Shown here piece after piece: positions 25,907 to 34,690 of a stretch of 64,000 bases of DNA (position 1 is its first letter; each line of letters begins with the position of its first letter). Location of the stretch: the NCBI RefSeq assembly GCF_020149935.1, contig NZ_CP083757.1, positions 3,497,501 through 3,561,500 on the forward strand, given 5' to 3'. The position numbers and the translations under genes are program-made. The notes below the pieces were generated by a model, which was not told where the DNA came from, did not search any database, and saw nothing but the letters and a program-made list of their open reading frames with translations. The DNA comes from Marinilongibacter aquaticus. Lineage in GTDB: Bacteria > Bacteroidota > Bacteroidia > Cytophagales > Spirosomataceae.

Positions 25907-25933
25907 TTCACGCTCAAAACAGATGCTTTTTAA

Positions 25934-27469
25934 ATGAGGTTATCCATTCACGCAATGCGGCTGTTCACATTGGCCTACATTGCATTTCCTTTGTTCCCGT
26001 TTTATTTCGGTTGGGTAAAGCCAATTTTTGGTGTGCCTTTGGCGGTATTGCTTGTTTTGGGTGTTGGGCGGATATACAGAGATGCCGAAACAGTAACCGA
26101 GCACGTATCGAAAAGAAATTTACTGATCGGGCTGGCAATCGTCGGAGGCTGGCTTTTGTTTTCGGGAGCGGGAGGTTTTGGCTTTCAGTTTTACGACCAT
26201 GTAAAAAACAATACACTTACGGCCGAATTGAGCGAACAAGCCTGGCCTTTGACCTATACCGTTGAAGGGAAAACGATGTTTCTCAGCCACTACTTGTCTT
26301 ATTATATCATGGGGCCTTTTATGCTCGGAGGCTTGGGTTATAAGTTCGCCCAGCTGGGCGTGTTTCTGTGGGCTTCTTTGGGTGTGGTGCTGGGCATGTT
26401 TTGGCTCGGAAGAGCCGCGGCAAAATTGAATTGGCCATTCAATGCATTTTATGTGTTTTTTGGCGGGATAGTGTGCTTCAGCTTTTTGTTCAAATTCAAG
26501 GCCGATTTCATCTCGGAAATCGTCAGCCGCATACAAAATCACGGCTATGTGTTTTGGATGAACTCATGGGATGTAATTCCTTTGAATTACCAGAATATTA
26601 CAGATATGCTGTATTGGACCCCGCAGCATTTTATTCCGGCCATTTTGGGGATCGGCCTTATTCTAAATGAAGGGCTTATTGAGAAAAACATAAAATATTT
26701 GCCCTTTGCTCTTTCTCTTTTGGCCATGTGGTCGCCATTGGTGCTTTTGGGGCTTTTTCCCTTTTTTGTCTATGTATTGTTGTACAATCAGTTTAAGGGA
26801 ATTTTCAATCCAGTCAACCTAATTATTGCCCCAATTCTGTTCTTTGTCAATACAAGCTTTTTGCTTGCGATAGAATCGGGAGAATTGGTGAAACATTTCA
26901 TTTTTACCGACCTCAGTGCAGGTGGCATTACGCTTTGGGAGCAAATTCTGGTTTATTTTTATTTCCTCCTATTCGAAGTGGCCGTTTGGGTAGTGCCCAT
27001 TGCGGTGATCATGCGACGGAAATGGGGTGTAGGCGAAAGGCCCTTGTTTTTACTCACAGTTTTTGTTTTGTGTACGATCCCTTTGTACCGCTTTGGCCTT
27101 TGGAACGATTGGTGCAACCGTGTCTCCATGCCCGCCATTGTGCTTTTGGGCCTTTTTGCCTATCGAGCTTGGGAAACGGCCCGTGGAAAACAAAAGCTTT
27201 TGTTGTCGGTATTGCTATTGCTTTCTGGCTTGGGAGCTTTTATAGATATCTCAGGTTCGCTTATTTATTCAGGTTTTCGCCCAAAATTTGCTCCCCCAGA
27301 AAGGGCACAAGTAGGTACTTTGCCCGAAATTACGGGAGTGAGCTATCCGATCGATCAATTTGTGGCCGATGAAGATGCATTCTTTTTCAAATATTTATCC
27401 CAAAAACCTCAGGCTCCGACCGACCGTAATAAAGGAAATGACGGAGAAAATGGGTCGAGTGCAGAATAA
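25934..27469 (+). CDS. Polytopic membrane protein, possibly GT-C glycosyltransferase
   Basis: This 511-residue protein has about 11-12 hydrophobic segments, a long extracytoplasmic loop after the third (QFYDHVKNNTLTAELSEQ) and a soluble Pro/Asn-rich C-terminus. No named family is recognised. Its placement between two GT2 genes, the large first periplasmic loop with acidic residues and the many membrane segments suggest a GT-C enzyme using a polyprenyl-phosphate sugar as donor. That is inference. The ATG at 25934 is preceded by a consensus -7 element. Confidence 0.75.
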   Translation: MRLSIHAMRLFTLAYIAFPLFPFYFGWVKPIFGVPLAVLLVLGVGRIYRDAETVTEHVSKRNLLIGLAIVGGWLLFSGAGGFGFQFYDHVKNNTLTAELSEQAWPLTYTVEGKTMFLSHYLSYYIMGPFMLGGLGYKFAQLGVFLWASLGVVLGMFWLGRAAAKLNWPFNAFYVFFGGIVCFSFLFKFKADFISEIVSRIQNHGYVFWMNSWDVIPLNYQNITDMLYWTPQHFIPAILGIGLILNEGLIEKNIKYLPFALSLLAMWSPLVLLGLFPFFVYVLLYNQFKGIFNPVNLIIAPILFFVNTSFLLAIESGELVKHFIFTDLSAGGITLWEQILVYFYFLLFEVAVWVVPIAVIMRRKWGVGERPLFLLTVFVLCTIPLYRFGLWNDWCNRVSMPAIVLLGLFAYRAWETARGKQKLLLSVLLLLSGLGAFIDISGSLIYSGFRPKFAPPERAQVGTLPEITGVSYPIDQFVADEDAFFFKYLSQKPQAPTDRNKGNDGENGSSAE

Positions 27470-27472
27470 GCT

Positions 27473-27480
27473 TATTTTTG
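27473..27480 (+). promoter_or_regulatory. -7 element upstream of the second GT2 gene
   Basis: TATTTTTG fits TAnnTTTG exactly and lies just after the stop of the upstream gene. It overlaps the upstream TTG codon at 27478, which argues against that codon as the start of the next gene. No clear -33 element is seen. Confidence 0.35.
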
Positions 27481-27510
27481 CATCGATTTATTAGGAGCAT
27501 GCACCGCATC

Positions 27511-28437
27511 ATGATTGAGAATGTAACCGTATTGATTCCTGTCTACAACGACTGGGAGGCTTTGTCCAAACTCTTGGAGCAGATTGAGCTCGAGTGTAAG
27601 GGAGTATTGCCCAATATACTGGTGGTCAATGATTGCTCCAGCGATCCTTGCCAGCTGAATACTGAAACAGCTTTGAAAGTAAATGTGCTGCATTTGATAC
27701 GGAATGTGGGGCATCAAAGGGCCATTGCCATTGGTATGGCTTATTTGGCGGAACACGCTCCGGAAAGGGCGGTTTTGGTTATGGACGCCGACGGAGAAGA
27801 CAAGCCTGCGGATATCCCAACCCTTTTGAACAAGATGGAGCAAGAGCCGGGAAAGATTGTCTTTGCCGAACGCATGCGGAGAAGTGAAGGCCTATTGTTT
27901 CGTTTTTTTTACTCGATATACCGATTGGTTTTCCGTTTGCTGACGGGCAAGGTGATCACATTTGGTAATTTTTCGGCTGTGCCTGCCGGACAAAGCCGTA
28001 AACTGAGTTTTGTTTCAGAAATTTGGAACAATTATCCCGGCGGTGTCATTCGTTCAAAATTGCCCTATACTTCTGTGCCTTTGGATAGAGGGAAACGTTT
28101 GGCGGGCGAGTCGAAGATGAATTTCGTTTCTTTGATCTTGCACGGCATGAGTGCCGTGGCCGTTTTTTTGGATACAGTTGCGGTGAGACTGGCCATCTTT
28201 GCCGGAATGTTGATATTCTTTGGCATAAGCGGCATTGCCGTGATCCTTTTCATGAAAATTGTACTGCAAATGGCTACGCCGGGTTGGGCTTCAAATTTGG
28301 CATCGGCATTTTTCATCATTGTTTTGCAGGGCTTTTTTATTTCAATTTTCATGGTTTTTACCGTGCTGAGCTACCGCAGCAACAGGCATTTTATTCCTTC
28401 TGTAGATTACAAAATATTTATTGACCGAATAGACTAA
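27511..28437 (+). CDS. GT2 family glycosyltransferase
   Basis: This 308-residue protein has a GT-A domain (VTVLIPVYNDWEAL; LVVNDCSSD; VLVMDADGEDKP as DXD) and two or three C-terminal membrane helices. It is likely another polyprenyl-phosphate sugar transferase. It differs from the first GT2 enzyme: it has a long FRFFYSIYRLVFRLL amphipathic stretch after the DXD, and it lacks the GEYLGR motif. The start is uncertain. ATG 27511 gives the usual family N-terminus, ATG 27499 is an alternative, and TTG 27478 overlaps a predicted promoter. The next gene follows after 14 bp. Confidence 0.88.
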   Translation: MIENVTVLIPVYNDWEALSKLLEQIELECKGVLPNILVVNDCSSDPCQLNTETALKVNVLHLIRNVGHQRAIAIGMAYLAEHAPERAVLVMDADGEDKPADIPTLLNKMEQEPGKIVFAERMRRSEGLLFRFFYSIYRLVFRLLTGKVITFGNFSAVPAGQSRKLSFVSEIWNNYPGGVIRSKLPYTSVPLDRGKRLAGESKMNFVSLILHGMSAVAVFLDTVAVRLAIFAGMLIFFGISGIAVILFMKIVLQMATPGWASNLASAFFIIVLQGFFISIFMVFTVLSYRSNRHFIPSVDYKIFIDRID

Positions 28438-28451
28438 TTAGATTTCCATTT

Positions 28452-29606
28452 ATGACCTTGCTAAATCATTATATCGAGTGGGCCAAACGTTTTGTGGGGC
28501 GTTTTGTAGAAGGGGAAAAGTGGAAATTGAAATTGGCTATGCTTTGTTGCATCGTGGTGCCTCTGTCTTTTTTCAACAATCTTTCGCCACTCAAATCTTT
28601 TGGGGATATGTATACGGCGGTGGTGAAGGAAAAATCGGAATACTTTCTTTATCAAACTGTAGAAGACCGTGCGGGGAACTTGACAGGAAATTTTGATTAT
28701 GAACCGTATTCGGGAAAAGAAAGCCGCACCTTTCGCTTGGTTATGCCCCTTGTCACGCGGCTTTTGGGTATACAGCACATTACGGTCACTTTCTATATTT
28801 TACAGCTCGTATTGGGCTTTTTGTTTTTTTACCTTTTGGCGGGCTTTCTGCACGAAATTTTGGACGACCGCCTGCAGACGGCTCTGGCTTCGCTCGCTTT
28901 GTGCGGCATTTATCTCGGGGCTTGTTTCTTTATCGACAATGCAGGATACGGCGATTTCTATTCTTTCTTTTTCCTTTTTCTCGCACTTTTCTTCAGAAAG
29001 AAACCTTTGCTCGTGTTCCTGTTTTTGGAGTTGGCATTTTGGAACGACGAAAGAGCATTTGTGGGTAGCGGACTGGTTTTTGTTTGGCTTTGGTGGTACC
29101 CGCAGTATGTGGAAGAGGCAAAGACTTACCGCATTAAATTCACGTGGTCGATGTTGGCCGTGGTAATAGCTTGGCTGGTTTGGGGAGCAGGGCGATATTA
29201 TTTGATGGAAGTGAAGGGCATGATGCCTACTTACAATCCAGATGGCGAATTTGCCATCCGGGTCAAACAAAGTGTAGAGTCTTTGGGCTTCAGGCTTTGG
29301 TGGCAGTTTGAAGGTTGGTGGCTGCTCTTTATTTTGGCGGGTTTAATACTTTGGAACAAAAAACAATATCTCGGTTTGTTGGTGATTTCTGGAGCGGCCT
29401 TGGCTTCGATGCTGGGTGCCATGATCATTTACGACTCTACTCGAAGTGGGAATTTTGCCTTTATCGCCACCTTTTTTGCTTTGGCCATTGCCAAAAGAGA
29501 ATTGACACGAAAACAGATGACCTTGATTTTGCTGGGCATCGCGATGCTGTGTTTATTGCATCCTTTGGCTAACAAAACACACGGTGTGGGTTTCTTCTTG
29601 ATGTGA
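28452..29606 (+). CDS. Polytopic membrane protein, unknown (possible GT-C fold)
   Basis: This 384-residue protein has about nine membrane segments. A large first extracytoplasmic loop contains DYEPYSGKESRTFRLVMPLV, a layout like GT-C transferases, where an Arg-rich LxxPLxxRLL motif follows the first loop. An acidic, aromatic middle (FLELAFWNDERAF) is notable. No family is recognised. It is the last gene of the glycosylation module, 14 bp after the second GT2 gene, and meets nuoN tail to tail with no intergenic base. Confidence 0.72.
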   Translation: MTLLNHYIEWAKRFVGRFVEGEKWKLKLAMLCCIVVPLSFFNNLSPLKSFGDMYTAVVKEKSEYFLYQTVEDRAGNLTGNFDYEPYSGKESRTFRLVMPLVTRLLGIQHITVTFYILQLVLGFLFFYLLAGFLHEILDDRLQTALASLALCGIYLGACFFIDNAGYGDFYSFFFLFLALFFRKKPLLVFLFLELAFWNDERAFVGSGLVFVWLWWYPQYVEEAKTYRIKFTWSMLAVVIAWLVWGAGRYYLMEVKGMMPTYNPDGEFAIRVKQSVESLGFRLWWQFEGWWLLFILAGLILWNKKQYLGLLVISGAALASMLGAMIIYDSTRSGNFAFIATFFALAIAKRELTRKQMTLILLGIAMLCLLHPLANKTHGVGFFLM

Positions 29607-31043
29607 TTAAAACCTATTCTGCACCCATTCGGGATTGAAGAACAGAGCCACCACCACAATACAAAGAAATACCAACAGAAATACCGAAGCCACCGAAGGC
29701 TTATTTCCTGTGTGCACGTCCTCGTTCGCTTTCTTCACGAACATGTAATAGGGTATTTTGAAATAGTAATACAAGGAGATGGCTGTATTGACTAGGCCAA
29801 AGAGGAGTACAGTGAGCAAAATCGGGCTGCTGTTCAAACTGTATTTTTCCCAAAGACTGGTAAACACCAAGAATTTGGACATAAAACCACCTGTGGGCGG
29901 AAGCCCCGTAAGTGAAACCATGAGCACAAAACCCAAAAGGGCAATGAGAATGTGCTCCTGACCCAACCCTGAAAAGCTTTTGAATTTATTCGAACCCGAA
30001 AGCTGTTTGAGCATGTCGATCAACAAAAAGGCACCGGTATTGGTGAAAACATAAACCGATAAATAAAATACCGAAGCTTGGATGCCCACATTTTCGGAAT
30101 TCAGCATACCGATCAATATAAAACCAGCCTGTGCTATGCCCGAATAACCCATCATTCTTTTGGCTTGTTTTTGCGAGAGGGCGGCAAAGTTGCCCACAAG
30201 AATGGAAAGTATGATCAACAAACTGAGCAGAAGGCTGTGATCTTTGGGTACAATCTCCAACAATTTGAAAATCATGAAGAGTCCACCGATTTTAGGTGCT
30301 ATGGCCAGAAAGGAAATCAGCGGAGTAGGAGTGCTTTCGTATACATCTGGGGCCCATAAATGAAAGGGTACGGCCGCCAGTTTAAAGAGCGGGCCTGCAA
30401 GGGTCATAAACAAGGCGACTTGCACCAAGCCCAAGGCATTGGAGCCTTGCTCGACCAATCTGCTCATTTCATTGAATTGCATGGTGCCGGTCATACCGAA
30501 CAACAAAGAGCCACCGAAAAGCATAAAAGCAGAGGCTGTCGCTCCGAAAATCAAATATTTTATACCTGCTTCCAAATTGGTGGCCTTTTTACGAAAAGCG
30601 ACCAGCACATACGAGCATAGCGAAACCATTTCCATGGAAATAAACATGCTGAGTATATGGTTGGCCATTACCAAAAAACAGAGGCCGAAACTTATGCCCA
30701 CTATCAGGATGAGGGCTTCAGAGCGGTAGTCGTATTTTAAGACATGGATGTGGGCGAATACAATTAAGGTGGCAACCAGTACCAATTGCTTGGCCAAAGT
30801 GATTAAGGGATTGATTTCCAAAAGGCCATTGAACAGGAATGACACACTCGTGTTTTTGTCGTCTGTACAGCACAATGTGCCCAAAACCAGCACTTCAGCG
30901 GCGATGAGTATGATTTGTCGGCTTTTTTTGCTCTTCTCTAAAAAGGCTTGCAGAAGCACGAGAAGGAGCAGGCCTAAAAACAGCAGCAATTCGGTATGCA
31001 GGTTCGTGCTGCTCGAAAGTATATGTCTTAATTGTCCGATCAT
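29607..31043 (-). CDS. nuoN: NADH-quinone oxidoreductase subunit N
   Basis: This 478-residue polytopic subunit belongs to the proton-pumping membrane arm of complex I. It is antiporter-like, with motifs VPFHLWAPDVYESTPTPL, AALSQKQAKRMMGYSGIAQAG and LTGLPPTGGFMSKF. About 14 membrane helices are visible. Its ATG overlaps the nuoM stop (ATGA), so the order nuoL-nuoM-nuoN is translationally linked. The rest of complex I is not in this window. A 23-codon longer frame into nuoM is rejected. Confidence 0.94.
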   Translation of the reverse strand: MIGQLRHILSSSTNLHTELLLFLGLLLLVLLQAFLEKSKKSRQIILIAAEVLVLGTLCCTDDKNTSVSFLFNGLLEINPLITLAKQLVLVATLIVFAHIHVLKYDYRSEALILIVGISFGLCFLVMANHILSMFISMEMVSLCSYVLVAFRKKATNLEAGIKYLIFGATASAFMLFGGSLLFGMTGTMQFNEMSRLVEQGSNALGLVQVALFMTLAGPLFKLAAVPFHLWAPDVYESTPTPLISFLAIAPKIGGLFMIFKLLEIVPKDHSLLLSLLIILSILVGNFAALSQKQAKRMMGYSGIAQAGFILIGMLNSENVGIQASVFYLSVYVFTNTGAFLLIDMLKQLSGSNKFKSFSGLGQEHILIALLGFVLMVSLTGLPPTGGFMSKFLVFTSLWEKYSLNSSPILLTVLLFGLVNTAISLYYYFKIPYYMFVKKANEDVHTGNKPSVASVFLLVFLCIVVVALFFNPEWVQNRF

Positions 31044-32611
31044 TTCAGCGAAAGGTTTTGAAGGAAATCGGAGAGGCTCACATTGCTGACGGAGAATATC
31101 AGATCGGGCCATACGCCGAAAAGAATGGCCAAAATGCCTAAACCGTAAAGTAAGAAATGTTCACGGGGCGTCAGGTCGCTCATGCTCGATTCCAAATTTC
31201 GATTGACCCAAAATTCGCCGAAAAACATACGTTGCATTGCCCAAAGCAGGTAAACGGCAGAAAGCACAATGCCCAACACCGAAAGTGCAGCAAAATATTG
31301 CGGGATGGCTTCGCTGCCGAATGCTCCCATGAGGGAGAAAAATTCACCGATAAAACCCGAAAGGCCAGGCAGGCCCAAAGAGCCAAAAAAGGCTATAATG
31401 ACAGCCCCTGTAAACCAAGGCATTTTTCCAGCCAATCCACGGTAGTTTTGAATGAGTCGATTGTGCGTGCGGTCGTAAATCACGCCCACACACAAGAAAA
31501 GCATGGAAGATAAAATACCGTGGCTGAACATCTGGAATACGGCTCCATTGAAGCCTTCCTCGTTAAAGGCCGCGATTCCGACCAAAACAAAACCCATATG
31601 CGATACCGAAGAATAGGCTATCAATTTTTTAAGGTCAGATTGTGCCAAGGCATTGAAGGCTCCATAGACAATGGAAACGACACCCAAAATGGCTATCCAA
31701 TTGCTATAAAATAAGGCTTGCTCGGGGAAGAAGCCGACAGCTATGCGAAGGAAACCGTAGCCACCAACTTTCAACAGAATGCCCGCCAATACAACCGAAA
31801 TGGCTGTCGGGGCTTCAACGTGAGCGTCGGGAAGCCAAGTGTGAAAAGGCACAGTGGGCAGTTTGATTCCAAAGCCTATCAAAAGGAGCAAAAACAATAT
31901 GGCCCGTACCGAATGACCAAACCATAGGAAAGTGCTCTGAGCGTCGAGCACAGAACCCGAGATGATATTGGCCGGGTCGCCCAATAACCTGAAATCCAGT
32001 GTAAATGTATTTTCGCCCAAAGGATTGTGCACCGAAAGCCCCATGATGAGCATGACGATGAGAATAAACACCGAACCCACCAAAGTGTAAATGATGAATT
32101 TCATGGCCGCGTATTCACGCCTTTCTCCACCCCAAATACCAATAAGGAAATACATGGGCAAAAGCATGAATTCGAAAAACAAAAAGAAAAGGAAGAAGTC
32201 TAAGGCCAAAAAACAGCCGTAAATGGTGCTACTGAGCAAAAGGTAGAACGCGAAAAAGGCCTTGGTTTTCTTGGCTATCTGCCAGGCCGAAATATTGCCC
32301 GCAAACAAAACGATTCCCGAAAGCAGAATCATGGGCATGCTTAGGCCGTCGACGCCCAAAATATACTGTACGCCTATTGTGCCGAATTGCCCCAAATTCA
32401 GCTTGAACCAGGGTTGTTCTTCCCAAAATTGAAAGGATGAACTCGAGCCATCGAACCGCGAATAAAGGAAGAGACAAAGCAGCAGGTTGAGCATACTGAC
32501 AGCCAAGGCGACATACTTCGATTGCTTTTCCAGGTTTTTAGGCAGAATCAAAGTGACCACACTTCCCAACAAGGGCAAAAACACAAGAAGCGAGAGTAAA
32601 TAATTTATCAT
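31040..32611 (-). CDS. nuoM: NADH-quinone oxidoreductase subunit M
   Basis: This 523-residue antiporter-like subunit of complex I has the conserved helix-seven to eight segment LPTVPFHTWLPDAHVEAPTA, the lysine-containing helix NALAQSDLKKLIAYSSVSHM and a C-terminal PREHFLLYGLGILAIL. About 14 membrane helices are present. It starts with ATG 5 bp after the nuoL stop and overlaps nuoN by 4 bp. The length is typical. It pumps protons during electron transfer to quinone. Confidence 0.95.
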   Translation of the reverse strand: MINYLLSLLVFLPLLGSVVTLILPKNLEKQSKYVALAVSMLNLLLCLFLYSRFDGSSSSFQFWEEQPWFKLNLGQFGTIGVQYILGVDGLSMPMILLSGIVLFAGNISAWQIAKKTKAFFAFYLLLSSTIYGCFLALDFFLFFLFFEFMLLPMYFLIGIWGGERREYAAMKFIIYTLVGSVFILIVMLIMGLSVHNPLGENTFTLDFRLLGDPANIISGSVLDAQSTFLWFGHSVRAILFLLLLIGFGIKLPTVPFHTWLPDAHVEAPTAISVVLAGILLKVGGYGFLRIAVGFFPEQALFYSNWIAILGVVSIVYGAFNALAQSDLKKLIAYSSVSHMGFVLVGIAAFNEEGFNGAVFQMFSHGILSSMLFLCVGVIYDRTHNRLIQNYRGLAGKMPWFTGAVIIAFFGSLGLPGLSGFIGEFFSLMGAFGSEAIPQYFAALSVLGIVLSAVYLLWAMQRMFFGEFWVNRNLESSMSDLTPREHFLLYGLGILAILFGVWPDLIFSVSNVSLSDFLQNLSLK

Positions 32612-32616
32612 ATTTT

Positions 32617-34614
32617 TTAACGCAAGCTTAAAATTAGCGACAATGCAATGATTGTCAAGACCAAGGTGATCAGGTAAGATTGCACACGGCCATTTTGAAT
32701 ACGTTTCAATCGTCGGCCACTGCCGTTGACAATATCCGAAATTTTGGTCACCAAACTATCGATGAGGTGCTGATCCAAAGTGCGGCTCAAACGGGCCAAA
32801 AATAAGTTTATTTCGACCACAAGGCTCACAAATCCGTCTACGACTTTTCGGTCGAATTTGGCCAACAAGCCAGCCAGTCCTCCATTTTCATCCACTGCAA
32901 TTCGCAATTTCTTTTTGGGGTGCAGGCTTTCGTTTTCGGTGTGTAGCTCGGCTTCGTCTTTTCCAATCAAAAAGGGGACAAACTTTTGCAAATAAAGCTG
33001 ATCGAAATAAAAATGTTTGAGCCCAATTTGAGTCCAGAAATTAGGAGCGAAAACAAACTTTTTGACTTCGAAAAGCCAATACGAAAAAGCCAGTGTCGCC
33101 AAAACCAAAACCAGCAAAGAATAAGCGATCCAATGATTGTGTTGTTCGGAAAAAGGCAGCCATTGTCCAAAGAATGCATTTTCAAAGGCAAAAGGATTTT
33201 GACTGTGCAGAATGCCCAATGAAGCCAAGGAAAGTGGAATTATGCCCAATTCGAATGCGGTAAAACGCCATTTTTCACGAGAAGGATTTGAATGTGTGCT
33301 TTCGCCCAAAAATACCAAAACAAACTGTCGGCATACGTAAAAGGCGGTCATGAGCGAAGCCAAGAAACCGACAAAAGGGATAAGGAGGTAAAACCCACTT
33401 TGTTGAGCAAAAGCCCAGTTGAAAGTGCCCAAAATCAAGGCATCTTTTGAAAGGTAGCCCGAAGACAAAGGCAAGCCCGCCAGAGCACCTCCGCAAATAA
33501 GATAGGCCAAAGCCCAAATCGGCTTTTCTTTTAGCAATCCACCCATTTTATTCATGTCCTGTTCGTGGTGGAAATAATCAATAGCGGCACCGGCAATTAA
33601 GAACAAACCGGCTTTGAAAAAGGCGTGGGTAAAGAGGTGAAAGAGGGCAATATTTGTTTCGCCAGCCCCCATGGCCATAACCATCAAACCCAACTGGGAA
33701 ACGGTGGAGAAGGCTAAAACTTTTTTGATATCCGATTGGAAAATGGCGGAATAGGCAGCCAAAAGGGCCGTCAATGCTCCGATTGCGGAAATACACGTTC
33801 CCGCCGCTGGTGTAATGAGGAAATCGACACGGGCCAACAAAAAGATTCCGGCAGCAACCATAGTGGCCGCATGTATCAGAGCCGAGGCCGGAGTAGGGCC
33901 TTCCATGGCATCGGGCAACCAAGTTTGCAGGGGGAATTGAGCCGATTTACCCATGCAGCCTGCAAAAAGGCAAAGTGTCATCCAAGTGGTATCTACCGAC
34001 GAAGTGGAAAGTTTTTCGACAATTTGCGGCAAGTTCAGTGTGTCGAAATGAGCATAAACGAGCCCCAATCCGATCAAGAATCCCGCATCGCCTACCCGGT
34101 TCATCAAGAAAGCTTTCAGCGAAGCTCGAGCTGCCGAGGGTTTATTGTACCAAAAGCCGATGAGCAGGTACGAACAAAAGCCTACCAATTCCCAAAACAT
34201 GAACATCGGCATCAGATTTCCGCTAATGACTAAGCCTAGCATCGAAAATACAAAAAGGTTGAGGTAGGCAAAATACAAGGCAATGCGGGCTTCGTTTCGC
34301 AAATATCGTATAGAGAAAATCTGCACCAAAAGAGCAATTCCCTGTACCAAAGGCCACATGAAAAGGCTGAGCTCGTTGAGCAGGAGGTCGAATGAGAATG
34401 TATGCGAATGCAGGTGAATCCAATCGAAGGCAATCTGCTGAATTTGTGTATCGTTTCGCAATGCTTGCAGGGCAAGGGCAAATCCGACTCCGTTTATGAA
34501 TAAGGAAATGCCGTATACGAAAACAGGTTTTAGGCGGTTCCGCCCCAAAGCAAGACTGCCGAAACCCAGAAGGTAAAGGCCGAGTGTAATAAAAAGTAGT
34601 TCACTTTGGAGCAT
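32617..34614 (-). CDS. nuoL: NADH-quinone oxidoreductase subunit L
   Basis: This 665-residue distal subunit of the complex I membrane arm has MFMFWELVGFCSYLLIGF with the helix-five Glu, FPLQTWLPDAMEGPTPASAL, and AIFQSDIKKVLAFSTVSQLG. About 16 membrane helices are seen, including the C-terminal extension with the lateral helix (about 540-600, here charged and Lys/Glu-rich). It is the first of three adjacent genes for the antiporter-like subunits, 76 bp after lhgO on the same strand. It could also belong to a related antiporter-like complex, but length and motifs favour NuoL. Confidence 0.94.
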   Translation of the reverse strand: MLQSELLFITLGLYLLGFGSLALGRNRLKPVFVYGISLFINGVGFALALQALRNDTQIQQIAFDWIHLHSHTFSFDLLLNELSLFMWPLVQGIALLVQIFSIRYLRNEARIALYFAYLNLFVFSMLGLVISGNLMPMFMFWELVGFCSYLLIGFWYNKPSAARASLKAFLMNRVGDAGFLIGLGLVYAHFDTLNLPQIVEKLSTSSVDTTWMTLCLFAGCMGKSAQFPLQTWLPDAMEGPTPASALIHAATMVAAGIFLLARVDFLITPAAGTCISAIGALTALLAAYSAIFQSDIKKVLAFSTVSQLGLMVMAMGAGETNIALFHLFTHAFFKAGLFLIAGAAIDYFHHEQDMNKMGGLLKEKPIWALAYLICGGALAGLPLSSGYLSKDALILGTFNWAFAQQSGFYLLIPFVGFLASLMTAFYVCRQFVLVFLGESTHSNPSREKWRFTAFELGIIPLSLASLGILHSQNPFAFENAFFGQWLPFSEQHNHWIAYSLLVLVLATLAFSYWLFEVKKFVFAPNFWTQIGLKHFYFDQLYLQKFVPFLIGKDEAELHTENESLHPKKKLRIAVDENGGLAGLLAKFDRKVVDGFVSLVVEINLFLARLSRTLDQHLIDSLVTKISDIVNGSGRRLKRIQNGRVQSYLITLVLTIIALSLILSLR

Positions 34615-34690
34615 TTTAGGGCTTTCGTTTCCGCTGCAAAAATAGTGTATTTAAATTATTAGTCTACAAGATTGGTAGAGTATTCTTGGT

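Noticed and set aside
27478-27510. TTG 27478 as start of the second GT2 gene
   Set aside because: The codon overlaps a perfect -7 promoter element, and the family N-terminus begins at ATG 27511.
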